Shown: positions 26,467 to 36,267 of the stretch, one piece after another | Position numbering within the stretch: position 1 is the stretch's first letter | Layout of the letters: every line of letters starts with the position of its first letter | Assembly: GCF_024748695.1 (NCBI RefSeq) | Contig: NZ_CP087176.1 | Location: forward strand, 3,527,501-3,591,500 | Length of the DNA: 64,000 nucleotides | Source: Pseudomonas sp. B21-040 | GTDB taxonomy: Bacteria; Pseudomonadota; Gammaproteobacteria; Pseudomonadales; Pseudomonadaceae | Direction: 5' to 3' | Position numbers and translations under genes: made by a program | The notes under the pieces: model-generated | The model's input: the letters and a program-made list of their open reading frames with translations, nothing else | Told to the model about the DNA's origin: nothing | The model's database searches: none

Positions 26467-27939
26467 ATGAAACTCAATAATCAGAATCTGCATCGCCTCA
26501 AGCCTGAGGTGGGTCTGCCCGCCTATGCACTGAGCCACACGCGCCAAGGCATCGCGCACATTGGCGTGGGTGGTTTCCACCGCGCGCATCAGGCGTATTA
26601 CACCGACGCGCTGATGAATAATGGCGAAGCGCTGGACTGGGCCATTTGCGGGGTCGGCCTGCGCGCCGAAGACCGCCGCGCCCGGGACGATCTCAACGAG
26701 CAGGACTACCTGTTCACCCTGTTTGAGCTGGGCGATACCGATGACACCGAAGTCCGGGTCATCGGTGCGATCCGCGACATGCTGCTGGCTGAAGACGGTG
26801 CGCAAACGCTGATCGATAAACTCGCCAGCCCCGACATCCGCATTGTCTCGCTGACCATCACCGAGGGCGGCTATTGCATCGACGACAGTACCGGCGAGTT
26901 CATGGCCGATCTGCCGCAGATCCAGCACGAGCTGGCGCACCCGGATTCGCCGACGACCGTCTTCGGCTTCCTGTGTGCGGCGCTGGCCCAGCGCAGAGCG
27001 GCCGGCACGCCGGCGTTCACGCTGATGTCCTGCGATAACCTGCCCCACAACGGCGCGGTCACCCGCAAGGCTCTGCTGGCCTTCGCCGCGTTGCGCGACG
27101 CCGATCTGCGCGACTGGATCGAGCGCAATGTGAGCTTTCCCAACGCCATGGTCGACCGCATTACGCCGATGACCAGCACCGAACATCGTCTGCAACTGGC
27201 CGACAAACACGCGGTCGACGATGCCTGGCCGGTGGTCTGCGAACCCTTTGTGCAATGGGTGCTGGAAGACAAGTTCGTCAACGGTCGCCCCGCGTGGGAA
27301 AAGGTCGGCGTGCAATTCACCGATGACGTCACGCCTTATGAAGAGATGAAGATCAAACTGCTCAACGGCAGCCATCTGGCACTGACCTATCTGGGGTTTC
27401 TCAAGGGTTACCGTTTTGTCCACGAAACCATGAACGACCCGCTGTTCGTGCGCTATATGCGCGCCTACATGGACCTGGACGTGACCCCGCAGCTGTCGCC
27501 CGTGCCAGGGATTGACCTGACGGACTACAAAGACACGCTGGTGCAGCGCTTCTCCAACCAGGCCATTGCCGATCAACTGGAGCGGGTGTGCTCGGACGGT
27601 TCGTCGAAGTTTCCCAAGTTCACCCTCCCGACCATCAACCGCTTGATTGCTGATGGTCGCGAAACCAAACGGGCCGCGCTGGTCGTGGCCGCGTGGGCCC
27701 TGTATTTGAAGGGTGTGGATGAGAATGGCGATACCTACTCGATCCCTGATCCACGGGCGGCGTTCTGTCAGGCACTGGTAGCGGATGATGTGTTGATCAC
27801 CCAACGATTGCTCGCGGTCGAGGAGATTTTTGGCACGGCGATCCCGCATTCGGCCGAGTTTGTGGCGGCATTCGAGTGGTGTTGCAACAGCTTGCGCGAC
27901 GTGGGTGTGACGCGGACGTTGGAACGGGTGTTGGCTTGA
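26467..27939 (+). CDS. mtlD: Mannitol 2-dehydrogenase, long-chain type
   Basis: 490 residues, the usual length for polyol-specific long-chain dehydrogenases. It has an N-terminal Rossmann segment (IGVGGFHRAHQAYY) and the catalytic Lys-Asn-His pattern in KIKLLNGSHLALTY. It oxidises mannitol to fructose, sorbitol to fructose and arabitol to xylulose with NAD. The ATG at 26467 is preferred to a GTG immediately upstream. The products match the two kinases encoded next (MtlY for xylulose, MtlZ for fructose). Confidence 0.96.
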   Translation: MKLNNQNLHRLKPEVGLPAYALSHTRQGIAHIGVGGFHRAHQAYYTDALMNNGEALDWAICGVGLRAEDRRARDDLNEQDYLFTLFELGDTDDTEVRVIGAIRDMLLAEDGAQTLIDKLASPDIRIVSLTITEGGYCIDDSTGEFMADLPQIQHELAHPDSPTTVFGFLCAALAQRRAAGTPAFTLMSCDNLPHNGAVTRKALLAFAALRDADLRDWIERNVSFPNAMVDRITPMTSTEHRLQLADKHAVDDAWPVVCEPFVQWVLEDKFVNGRPAWEKVGVQFTDDVTPYEEMKIKLLNGSHLALTYLGFLKGYRFVHETMNDPLFVRYMRAYMDLDVTPQLSPVPGIDLTDYKDTLVQRFSNQAIADQLERVCSDGSSKFPKFTLPTINRLIADGRETKRAALVVAAWALYLKGVDENGDTYSIPDPRAAFCQALVADDVLITQRLLAVEEIFGTAIPHSAEFVAAFEWCCNSLRDVGVTRTLERVLA

Positions 27940-27958
27940 CGATCTGTAGGGGACATTC

Positions 27959-29455
27959 ATGGCAAATCAACAATTATTTCTCGGCATCGATTGCGGCACC
28001 CAAGGCACTAAAGCCATTGTCCTCGACTCGGTCAGCGGCCAGGTGCTGGGCCAGGGTGCCGCCGCCCACAGCCTGATCAGCGACGCCAACGGTCGCCGTG
28101 AGCAAGACACCCGCCAGTGGCTGCATGCCTTCACCCTGGCCACCCGAAATGCGCTGCGCGAAGCCAATGTCGACGGCCAGGACATCCTCGGCATCGGCGT
28201 TTCCGGCCAGCAACATGGTCTGGTCCTGCTCGACGATCAAGGCCAGGTGCTGCGTCCGGCCAAACTCTGGTGCGACACCGAATCCACTCCGGAAAACGAT
28301 CGCCTGCTGGCGCATCTCGGTGGTGAAAAGGGTTCGCTTGAGCGCCTCGGCGTCGTCATCGCACCCGGTTACACCGTGTCAAAGCTGCTCTGGACCAAGG
28401 AGCAACACCCGCACGTGTTCGCCCGCATCGCCCGCATCCTGCTGCCCCACGACTACCTCAACTTCTGGCTCACCGGCCGCAGTTGCAGTGAATACGGCGA
28501 CGCCTCCGGCACCGGTTATTTCAACGTACGCACCCGTCAGTGGGATCTGCAACTGCTGCGCGACATTGATCCCACCGGGCGCCTGCAAGCCGCATTGCCG
28601 GAGTTGATCGACGCCCACCAGGCCGTCGGCACGTTGTTGCCGAGCATCGCCGAACACTTGGCCATCAACCCGCAAGCGCTGGTTTCAAGCGGTGGCGGCG
28701 ACAACATGATGGGCGCGATTGGCACCGGCAACATCAAGCCCGGCGCGATCACCATGAGCCTCGGCTCATCGGGCACGGTGTGCGCTTATACCGATCAGCC
28801 CAAAGTCAGCGCGGACGCCTCGGTCGCCACCTTCTGTTCATCCAGCGGTGGTTGGTTGCCGTTGATTTGCACCATGAACCTGACCAACGCGACGGGTGCT
28901 ATTCGCGAGTTGTTCGACCTGGATATCCAACAGTTCAACAATTGGGTCGCGCAGGCCCCCATCGGAGCCGAAGGCGTGTGCATGCTGCCATTCCTTAACG
29001 GCGAACGCGTCCCCGCCCTGCCCCACGCCACCGGCAGCCTGCTGGGCTTGACGATGACTAACCTGACCCAGGCAAATCTGTGCCGTGCCGTAGTGGAAGG
29101 CACGACCTTCGGATTGCGTTATGGGCTGGACCTATTGCGGCACAATGGCTTACAAAGCCGCAGCATCTGCCTGATCGGCGGCGGCTCGAAGAGTCCGGTG
29201 TGGCGACAGATCGTCGCCGACATCATGAACACCCCTGTCATCTGCACCGAACAAAGCGAAGCCGCCGCCCTTGGCGCGGCGATTCAGGTGGCGTGGTGCA
29301 AATCCTGGGCAAACGGGCACGAGGACAGCCTGGCCGACCTGTGCGAGCGCTGCGTAACGGTTGATCTGGCCAGCGAAACCTTGCCGATTGCCAACAATGT
29401 GGAGGCCTTTGAGCAGGCCTATGAACGCTATCGACAGCATGTCGCAACCCTTTAA
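27959..29455 (+). CDS. mtlY: Xylulokinase
   Basis: 498 residues, FGGY carbohydrate kinase. An N-terminal ATPase fold (FLGIDCGTQGTKAIVLD), IGVSGQQHGLV, a xylulokinase-type DYLNFWLTGR and the second-domain signature GGGSKSPVWRQIVADI are visible. It phosphorylates D-xylulose formed from arabitol by MtlD, feeding the pentose phosphate pathway. It lies 19 bp after mtlD. Confidence 0.95.
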   Translation: MANQQLFLGIDCGTQGTKAIVLDSVSGQVLGQGAAAHSLISDANGRREQDTRQWLHAFTLATRNALREANVDGQDILGIGVSGQQHGLVLLDDQGQVLRPAKLWCDTESTPENDRLLAHLGGEKGSLERLGVVIAPGYTVSKLLWTKEQHPHVFARIARILLPHDYLNFWLTGRSCSEYGDASGTGYFNVRTRQWDLQLLRDIDPTGRLQAALPELIDAHQAVGTLLPSIAEHLAINPQALVSSGGGDNMMGAIGTGNIKPGAITMSLGSSGTVCAYTDQPKVSADASVATFCSSSGGWLPLICTMNLTNATGAIRELFDLDIQQFNNWVAQAPIGAEGVCMLPFLNGERVPALPHATGSLLGLTMTNLTQANLCRAVVEGTTFGLRYGLDLLRHNGLQSRSICLIGGGSKSPVWRQIVADIMNTPVICTEQSEAAALGAAIQVAWCKSWANGHEDSLADLCERCVTVDLASETLPIANNVEAFEQAYERYRQHVATL

Positions 29456-29468
29456 AGAGTGAGTAACT

Positions 29469-30419
29469 ATGTACCTGGTGTGTGGCGAAGCGCTGTTCGA
29501 TTTCTTCAGTGAAGAGGACGCCAGCGGCCTGGCTTCAAAAGTGAATTTCAAGGCGATTGCCGGCGGTTCGCCGTTCAACGTGGCGGTCGGTTTGCGCCGT
29601 TTGGGTGTGGAGTCGGCGTTGTTTGCCGGGCTGTCCACCGACTACCTCGGCCGCCGCTTGCAGCAGGTGCTGCAGGGTGAAGGCGTACGCGCCGATTACC
29701 TGGTGGATTTCGCCGCGCCAAGCACGCTGGCAATGGTTGCCGTCGGCGCCAATGGCTCGCCGCACTACAGCTTTCGCGGTGAAGGTTGCGCGGATCGGCA
29801 ATTGACACTCGAACACCTGCCAGTGCTGGGGCCTGAAGTGCGCGGCTTGCATGTCGGTTCGTTCTCGCTGGTGGTGCAGCCGATTGCCGACACGCTGCTG
29901 GCGCTGGTGCAACGTGAAAGCGGTCAACGCCTGATCAGCCTTGATCCCAACGTGCGGCTCAATCCAGAACCAAACATCGAGCTCTGGCGTTCGCGGGTCG
30001 CGACACTGGTTGAGTATGCGGACCTGATCAAAGTCAGCGACGAGGATTTGAGTCTGTTGTACCCCGAGGAAGATCCGCAACGGGTGATCGAAGGCTGGTT
30101 GCAGCATCGCTGTCAGTTGGTGTTCCTGACCCGGGGCGGTGAAGGTGCGACGGTGTTTAGCCGTGTTCATGGCGAATGGTCGGTGCCGGCCAGTACCGTG
30201 AAGATTGCTGACACGGTGGGGGCTGGTGATACGTTCCAGGCGGCGTTGATTACCTGGTTGACCGAGCAGCAGCTGGATTCGATTGAGGGTTTGAAGCAGC
30301 TTGGGCGCGAGCAGATTGATGCGATGCTGAAGTTTGCAGTGCAGGCGGCGGCGTTGACGTGCAGCAAGACCGGGCCGGATTTGCCGTATCGGCATCAACT
30401 GGATCTTCGCCGTAGCTGA
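29469..30419 (+). CDS. mtlZ: Fructokinase, PfkB family
   Basis: 316 residues, ribokinase/PfkB fold. An N-terminal GGSPFNVAVGLRRLG substrate-binding loop and the C-terminal ATP/anion-hole signature DTVGAGDTFQAAL (catalytic Asp) are present. It converts fructose from mannitol or sorbitol to fructose 6-phosphate. It is the last gene of the mtl operon; a REP pair follows within 10 bp and no T-rich terminator was seen. Confidence 0.95.
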   Translation: MYLVCGEALFDFFSEEDASGLASKVNFKAIAGGSPFNVAVGLRRLGVESALFAGLSTDYLGRRLQQVLQGEGVRADYLVDFAAPSTLAMVAVGANGSPHYSFRGEGCADRQLTLEHLPVLGPEVRGLHVGSFSLVVQPIADTLLALVQRESGQRLISLDPNVRLNPEPNIELWRSRVATLVEYADLIKVSDEDLSLLYPEEDPQRVIEGWLQHRCQLVFLTRGGEGATVFSRVHGEWSVPASTVKIADTVGAGDTFQAALITWLTEQQLDSIEGLKQLGREQIDAMLKFAVQAAALTCSKTGPDLPYRHQLDLRRS

Positions 30420-30425
30420 TGGCCG

Positions 30426-30521
30426 CATCGCGGGCAAGCCCGCTCCCACAGGGGATTTGCGGTGAGCACAGTTTTTGTGGTCGGCGACAATCCCAATGTG
30501 GGAGCGGGCTTGCCCGCGATG
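30426..30521. repeat. REP-type inverted repeat pair after the mtl operon
   Basis: A 25-bp GC-rich sequence starting CATCGCGGGCAAGCCCGCTC (30426-30450) recurs as its reverse complement at 30497-30521. This is a third REP family, different from those at 21773 and 23416. It may act as the 3' end stabiliser of mtl mRNA. Confidence 0.88.
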
Positions 30522-30752
30522 GCGGTGTCACTCACACCGCCTCCTCTCGGATCGTCGCTACTTCAAGACTGTGACACCAGAATTCCTAGTAAAACATAAC
30601 GAAATACCTCCCGGATTCACTGGTCCAAACCGTGCCACTAAGGGTTTTCCCGATGGTTGGAGAGCCGCTCGCCTACGCCATTTGCGCCTTGAACGAGGCC
30701 GTTTAATCCTGCACCATCCGCCCCAGCTAATTCAAAGGACGGAATTCAAGGC

Positions 30753-33700
30753 ATGCTGGACGCTAACGCAACCCATATTTCCCTCACGCTGGAAGGCGTT
30801 TCTGCCGACCTGCAAGTGCTCAGCTTCGTCGGTCGCGAAGCCCTCAACCAACCGTTCTGTTTCGACATCGAACTGGTCAGCGCCCGCCCCGACCTGAAAC
30901 TCGAAGACATCCTGCACAAGCCTGGCTGCCTGACCTTCGGCGCGACCGGCAAAGGCATCATTCACGGTCTGGTCTATCGCATCGAGCAAGGCGACTCGGG
31001 TAAAAAACTGACCCGCTACAGCATCAGCCTGTGCCCGCAATTGGCGTACCTGCGCCACAGCCACGACCAGCAAATCTTCCAGCAGTTGAGCGTGCCGAAG
31101 ATCATCGCGCAGGTGCTGGAAGCGCGCGGCATTCTGGCTGACGCGTACAGTTTCCAGCTCGGCGCGATCTACCCCGACCGCGACTACTGCGTGCAGTACG
31201 ACGAGTCGGACCTGCATTTCATCCAGCGTCTGTGCGAAGAAGAAGGCATTCACTTCCACTTCCAGCACAGCGCCAGCGGCCACAAACTGGTGTTTGGCGA
31301 TGACCAGACCGTGTTCCGCAAACTGGCGCCCGTGGCCTACCAGCAAGACTCTGGCATGGCCGCCGAGAAACCGGTGATCAAACGTTTCAACCTGCGCCTG
31401 GAAACCCGGACCACCCGCGTCAGTCGCCGCGACTACGACTTCGAAAAACCGCGCATCCTGCCCGAAGGCGCCGCCAAGACCGCGTTCGCCCCGGACCTCG
31501 AAGACTACGACTACCCTGGCCTGTTCCTCACCCGCGAGCGTGGCAAGCAGTTGGCGACCCGCGCCCTGGAGCGCCATCGCAGCGACTACGCACTCGCTGA
31601 AGGCAAAGGTGACGAACCCGCGTTGGTCAGCGGCCACTTCATGGCCCTCAGCGAACACCCGCGCGCCGAGTGGAACGACCTCTGGCTGCTGCTGGAAGTC
31701 GTCCACGAAGGCAAACAACCGCAGGTGCTGGGCGAGAACATCACCAGCGACGTCACCCAAAACAAAGACGATTTCCATCAGGGCTACCGCAACCGCTTCC
31801 TCGCCACGCCTTGGGACGCGCACTACCGCCCCGCCCTCGAACACCCGAAACCGAAAGTCCTGGGCAGCCAGACCGCCATCGTCACCGGCCCGCCGGGCGA
31901 AGAAATCCATTGCGACGAATACGGTCGCGTCAAAGTCCAGTTCCACTGGGACCGCGACGGCCAGGCCAACGACAAAACCAGCTGCTGGCTGCGCGTCGCC
32001 ACCGGTTGGGCCGGCAGTGCCTACGGCGGCATCGCCATCCCGCGCGTCGGCATGGAAGTGCTGGTCAGCTTCTTCGAAGGCGACCCCGACCAACCGCTGG
32101 TGACCGGCTGCCTGTACCACAAGGAAAACGTTGTCCCCTACGACCTGCCGGCGAACAAAACCCGCAGCACCTTCAAAACGCTCAGCTCACCGGGCGGCAA
32201 GGGCTACAACGAATTTCGCATCGAAGACAAAAAAGGCGCGGAACAGATCTACCTCCACGCCCAGCGCGACTGGGACGAAAACATCGAGCACGACCAGAAA
32301 ATCCGCATCGGCAACGAGCGGCACGACACGGTTGAAGCCAATGTTTACAGCGAGTTCAAAGTTGAAGAACACCGCATCACCCACCTCGACCGCAAGACCG
32401 AAGCGCGAGCCGATGACCACCTGACCGTCGCCGTGACCCAGCATGTGAAGGTCGGGACGGCGCAGTTTGTCGAGGCCGGTGAGGAGATTCACTACAACGC
32501 CGGGGAAAAGGTTGTGGTTGAGGGCGGGATGGAACTGACGGCCGCGGCTGGTGGGAGTTTCGTCAAGGTGGATGCGGGGGGTGTGACGATCAGCGGGGCT
32601 GAGGTCAAGACCAACTCCGGTGGTGCGCCGGGTGCGGGGAGCGGGATTCAGATTCTTGCGCCGATCACACCGGCCGCAGCTGCGGCTGCCGCGGCAGGGA
32701 AAGTGCTGAGTGCTCCGCCGGTTGGCAAGTTTAATGCGGTGGCTGATTCCGTGCCCAAGACAGTGAAAACGGCTGCAGGGGATGATCCTGAAGAGGAACT
32801 TGAGGAAGAGGAAGAAGAGGTCGAGCTGGAAGATATTACGTTGCGGATTGGGGTGTTCTTTGATGGTACGGGGAACAACCGTAACAATAGCGAGCGTGTT
32901 TATGGTTGCTTCGCTCCGGATGTAAACCTGCAAGATTCGGCCGAAGACATCCGTCAGTACTGCGCCTCTTTTGGCTACGACGGCAAAGGAAGTAGCCCGG
33001 ACAACAGTTATGGCAATGATGTCAGTAACGTAGCCAGACTGTATGACCTTTATCAGAACCAAGTGGATGAAGCGCTGCCTATTGATGCAGAAAGGGCGAG
33101 TTTATCGATTTATGTGGATGGGATCGGCACCAGCAGTACCGAGGAGGACTCCACTTTTTCACAAGGCACAGGCATAGGTGCACAGGGTGTCCGGGCGCGG
33201 GTAGAAGAGACTCCAGACCTATTTATTCAGGCGATCCGACTCTTTAAAAACAACAATCCTGATAAGCGTATTTCTAACATTGAGTTCGACATTTTCGGAT
33301 TCAGTCGAGGCTCTGCGGCGGCAAGAGACTTTGCTAATGAAATACTAAAAGGTAGCCAAAGTATTCTCGCTAAAGCGCTGCCGGCGGGATCGCCAATGTT
33401 ATCGGACAGCTTTGCATGGAAGCCAAATACCGACATCTCCATAAATTTCATCGGCGTCTACGACACAGTTGCAGCCATTGCCAACCCGCTGGTAGGGGAC
33501 TGGAATGGTAATAATGCTTTTAACCCAGGGATCAATATCTATCTAGCACCAGACGCTGCAAAGAAAGTCGTCCAATTAGTCGCTCGAAATGAGCGACGTT
33601 ACAATTTTGCGTTAAACAGTCTTGGGGCTGCCGATATTATTTTGCCGGGCGTGCACTCGGACCTCGGTGGCGGCTATCTACCCAAGGCGAGGGAGCGGAT

Positions 33701-34259
33701 ACTGCTCAGCAAACCGCGTAGGAGTCCTGTAGACGAAAGGACATCTTTTGTTGAAGCTAACAGTTACAAGGTTGCCCAAGAGGACTTGAGGCGGCTACAG
33801 GATCAATTGGCCCAATATAACCTCCCATTGGAGATCCGCACGTGGGAGGTGCCGTTTCGTACCACGGGTAAAGAAAACCGCAAAGATATGAAATACGTTT
33901 ATGCCGCTGTCAGCAGTCAACGAGAGGTCCGCAGTGAGCTGTCCTTGATCTACTTTCGGATCATGCGCGAACTAGCCGTTGAAAATGGAGTGCCTTTTGG
34001 ACAAATCCCCGAGAGCAACCCAAGACTGGCGCTACCTGCGGAGCTCATACCCATCTCCGAAAAATTGTTGTCGTACGCTCAGGGGAAAAGCAAAACAATA
34101 GGGCTGACCTCACAGGAAGAGGAACTGCTCTTCCAGCGTTACGTTCATTTATCTGACAACTGGAACGCCGCTAAAAATCGAAACAATAGTGACTTGAATA
34201 TAGTCTTCATCAATCGACCAGACGTAAATTCTGTACGCACGGCACATCAAAATGAGTAA
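30753..34259 (+). CDS. vgrG: T6SS spike VgrG fused to a C-terminal DUF2235 phospholipase-like effector
   Basis: 1168 residues. Residues 1-about 560 are a VgrG: gp27-like part (LEGVSADLQVLSFVGREAL; CEEEGIHFHF) and gp5 OB/needle part (DEYGRVKVQFHWDRDG; GGIAIPRVGMEVLVSFFEGD). An Ala-rich and then Glu-rich linker (about 640-693) leads to a DUF2235 alpha/beta-hydrolase domain (about 695-1168) with VFFDGTGNNRNN and the nucleophile elbow GFSRG (Ser851). DUF2235 includes the Tle1 T6SS lipases. GC content falls sharply at the linker: 41 of 60 bases at 31801-31860 but 25 of 60 at 33001-33060. No other T6SS gene is in the window, so this is an orphan cargo spike. Lipase activity is inferred. Confidence 0.93.
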   Translation: MLDANATHISLTLEGVSADLQVLSFVGREALNQPFCFDIELVSARPDLKLEDILHKPGCLTFGATGKGIIHGLVYRIEQGDSGKKLTRYSISLCPQLAYLRHSHDQQIFQQLSVPKIIAQVLEARGILADAYSFQLGAIYPDRDYCVQYDESDLHFIQRLCEEEGIHFHFQHSASGHKLVFGDDQTVFRKLAPVAYQQDSGMAAEKPVIKRFNLRLETRTTRVSRRDYDFEKPRILPEGAAKTAFAPDLEDYDYPGLFLTRERGKQLATRALERHRSDYALAEGKGDEPALVSGHFMALSEHPRAEWNDLWLLLEVVHEGKQPQVLGENITSDVTQNKDDFHQGYRNRFLATPWDAHYRPALEHPKPKVLGSQTAIVTGPPGEEIHCDEYGRVKVQFHWDRDGQANDKTSCWLRVATGWAGSAYGGIAIPRVGMEVLVSFFEGDPDQPLVTGCLYHKENVVPYDLPANKTRSTFKTLSSPGGKGYNEFRIEDKKGAEQIYLHAQRDWDENIEHDQKIRIGNERHDTVEANVYSEFKVEEHRITHLDRKTEARADDHLTVAVTQHVKVGTAQFVEAGEEIHYNAGEKVVVEGGMELTAAAGGSFVKVDAGGVTISGAEVKTNSGGAPGAGSGIQILAPITPAAAAAAAAGKVLSAPPVGKFNAVADSVPKTVKTAAGDDPEEELEEEEEEVELEDITLRIGVFFDGTGNNRNNSERVYGCFAPDVNLQDSAEDIRQYCASFGYDGKGSSPDNSYGNDVSNVARLYDLYQNQVDEALPIDAERASLSIYVDGIGTSSTEEDSTFSQGTGIGAQGVRARVEETPDLFIQAIRLFKNNNPDKRISNIEFDIFGFSRGSAAARDFANEILKGSQSILAKALPAGSPMLSDSFAWKPNTDISINFIGVYDTVAAIANPLVGDWNGNNAFNPGINIYLAPDAAKKVVQLVARNERRYNFALNSLGAADIILPGVHSDLGGGYLPKARERILLSKPRRSPVDERTSFVEANSYKVAQEDLRRLQDQLAQYNLPLEIRTWEVPFRTTGKENRKDMKYVYAAVSSQREVRSELSLIYFRIMRELAVENGVPFGQIPESNPRLALPAELIPISEKLLSYAQGKSKTIGLTSQEEELLFQRYVHLSDNWNAAKNRNNSDLNIVFINRPDVNSVRTAHQNE

Positions 34260-34905
34260 CTTTTTACGCGTCGCTATCGCCGCCTTTCTGCTCAGTGGAT
34301 GCACGTTAGCCAACAGTGAAACGCTACCTTACAAAGCCTGGCGTTTGGGTTTCTCAGCACCTAACTACATGGAAATCTGGATCGAAACAGCTGATGTTAT
34401 TGATGTCGAAGGCCAAGTATACAGACGTGCCATGAGTGGAATAGCTGCGATACAGACTCCTCCCAATAACACGGGCGACCCTAGAGGCTGGCCGGAAAAG
34501 CCGGGGCCGGGCAAAGGTAAGAATGTAACTGGAGCAGACTTACCCAAAAAAATCTACGTCCGATGGCAATCATTGGTTGAACCTCAAACTTATAAAATGG
34601 TTATCGACATACCCGAGTCGACCAGGGAACTTATGCGCAAGGGTGAAAAAGCCTTTTGTGCTGCTGATGGAAAATGGATAACAGGCTACCGCGAGGTATT
34701 GGTAATAAATCTGGCACCCGGAGGGATGGCTAAAGTGTGGGTAATGGGATCGTGCCTGCCAGCGATAGAAGTGGCTAAGGTAAAAGCCGAGATTGACCCA
34801 CGTGGACCTTATGAAGGTAACTCTGGCGGCAAGTACGACAAGCTATCCGACCAATCCAAAGCGTACGTCGAAAAGTTTGGTGTGCCCTATGATTCTTGGA
34901 AGTGA
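34252..34905 (+). CDS. Lipoprotein, DUF2931-like; probable T6SS immunity protein, type A copy 1
   Basis: 217 residues. A lipoprotein signal ends in LLSGC (Cys17), followed by a soluble domain with PYKAWRLGFSAP, the glycine/proline-rich region GDPRGWPEKPG and a conserved end GVPYDSWK. The ATG overlaps the last 8 bp of vgrG, so it is translationally coupled to the effector. A periplasmic lipoprotein beside a lipase effector is the usual position of a Tli immunity protein. Family assignment to DUF2931 is from memory of this family; the immunity role is inference. Confidence 0.85.
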   Translation: MSNFLRVAIAAFLLSGCTLANSETLPYKAWRLGFSAPNYMEIWIETADVIDVEGQVYRRAMSGIAAIQTPPNNTGDPRGWPEKPGPGKGKNVTGADLPKKIYVRWQSLVEPQTYKMVIDIPESTRELMRKGEKAFCAADGKWITGYREVLVINLAPGGMAKVWVMGSCLPAIEVAKVKAEIDPRGPYEGNSGGKYDKLSDQSKAYVEKFGVPYDSWK

Positions 34906-34923
34906 CAGAGCCCAAGCAGCCTG

Positions 34924-35577
34924 ATGAGTAATTTCTTGCGAACTACGATTTGCGCATTTTTGCTCAGTGGTTGCACATACGCCAACAGCGAGCCAATGCC
35001 TTACAAATCCTGGTACTTAGGGTTCTCGGCCCCCGCTTACATGGAGGTTTGGATCGAAACCGCCGATGTTGTCGATATTCAGGACCATGTATACCCACGT
35101 GCGATGAGTGGTCTTGCCTCCATGTTAAAGCCGCCAAACAATTCTGGCGATCCGCGAGGTTGGCCGAAAAGAGCTAGCATCGGCAGCGGTAAGCATGTGA
35201 CAGGGGCCGACTTGCCCAAGCAGATTTATGTCCGCTGGCAGTCGCAGGTCGAACCGCAAACCTACCTGATGGTGGTTAAAATCCCTGAGGCTACTCGGGA
35301 GATTATGCTTAAGGGTGAAAAGGTTTTCTGCGCTGCCGATGGGAAATGGATCACTGGCTATCGTCAGTCAATCGGTATAAGGCTGGTCCCCGGAGGTATT
35401 GCCAAAGTCTGGGTTGGCGGTCCATGCATGACGCCGATCGAGGTGACCACGGTAAAAGCCGTGATTGATCCGCGTGGCCCATACGAAGGTAAGTCTGGAG
35501 GTCACTACCGCCCCCTTTCCGCCGTTTCCAAGGCCTATGTCGAAAAACTTGGCGTGCCTTATGATTCTTGGAAGTGA
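34924..35577 (+). CDS. Lipoprotein, DUF2931-like; probable immunity protein, type B copy 1
   Basis: 217 residues, same architecture and length as the preceding gene but a distinct subtype. It has FLLSGCTYANSEPMPYKSW at the N-terminus and the type B markers RASIGSGKHVTGADLPKQ and GGHYRPLSAVSKAYVEKLG. The lipobox Cys is intact. The 18-bp spacer before it has only a weak ribosome-binding site, so re-initiation from the upstream gene is possible. Confidence 0.85.
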   Translation: MSNFLRTTICAFLLSGCTYANSEPMPYKSWYLGFSAPAYMEVWIETADVVDIQDHVYPRAMSGLASMLKPPNNSGDPRGWPKRASIGSGKHVTGADLPKQIYVRWQSQVEPQTYLMVVKIPEATREIMLKGEKVFCAADGKWITGYRQSIGIRLVPGGIAKVWVGGPCMTPIEVTTVKAVIDPRGPYEGKSGGHYRPLSAVSKAYVEKLGVPYDSWK

Positions 35578-35595
35578 AAGAGCCAAAGCAGCCTG

Positions 35596-36249
35596 ATGAA
35601 TAGTATCTTGCGAATAACGGTTTGCGCATATTTGCTCAGTGGTTGCACTTTCGCCAACAGCGAGGCAATGCCTTACAAATCCTGGCGCTTGGGCTTTTCG
35701 GCGCCGAATTACATGGAAGTGTGGATCGAGTCGGCCGATGTAGTCGATATCAAAGAGCAGGTTTATCCGCGAGCGATGAGTGGCACTGCTGCCATACAGA
35801 CACCTCCTAACAACACTGGCGACCCTAGAGGGTGGCCCGAAAAGCCAGGAATCGGCAAAGGTAAGAATGTAACTGGGGCGGACTTACCAAAAAAGATTTA
35901 TGTACGCTGGCAGTCTCTTGTCGAACCGCAAACTTACCAAATGGTGATCAACGTACCCGAGTCGACAAGGGCGATCATGCGCAAGGAAGAAAAGGCTTTT
36001 TGCGCATTTGATGGTAAGTGGATTACAGACTACCGCAACGCGTTGGTTATCAATTTGGCGCCCGGCGGGATGGCCAAAATATGGGTGATGGGGTCGTGTC
36101 TGCCAGCGATAGAAGTGACCAAGGTAAAAGCCGTAGTTGATCCACGCGGCCCATATGAAGGTAAGTCTGGCGGTAAGTACGACAAGCTATCCGACCAATC
36201 CAAAGCCTACGTCGAAATGTTTGGTGTGCCCTATGATTCTTGGAAGTGA
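35596..36249 (+). CDS. Lipoprotein, DUF2931-like; probable immunity protein, type A copy 2
   Basis: 217 residues, closely similar to the first gene of the array (type A): KGKNVTGADLPKKIYVRWQS, INLAPGGMAKIWVMGSCLPA and GKYDKLSDQSKAYVEMFG. The lipobox YLLSGC is intact. Scattered amino-acid differences from copy 1 (for instance AFCAFDGKWITDYR against AFCAADGKWITGYR) show that the copies have begun to diverge. Confidence 0.85.
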   Translation: MNSILRITVCAYLLSGCTFANSEAMPYKSWRLGFSAPNYMEVWIESADVVDIKEQVYPRAMSGTAAIQTPPNNTGDPRGWPEKPGIGKGKNVTGADLPKKIYVRWQSLVEPQTYQMVINVPESTRAIMRKEEKAFCAFDGKWITDYRNALVINLAPGGMAKIWVMGSCLPAIEVTKVKAVVDPRGPYEGKSGGKYDKLSDQSKAYVEMFGVPYDSWK

Positions 36250-36267
36250 CAGAGCGGTGACGCTCTA

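Noticed and set aside
26398..27960. 520-residue minus-strand ORF opposite mtlD
   Set aside because: MtlD on the plus strand matches its family along the full length; the antisense frame does not look like a protein.
30732..32120. 462-residue minus-strand ORF opposite vgrG
   Set aside because: It is the antisense of a clear VgrG reading frame in GC-rich DNA, with Val/Ala/Gln-rich composition and no family likeness.
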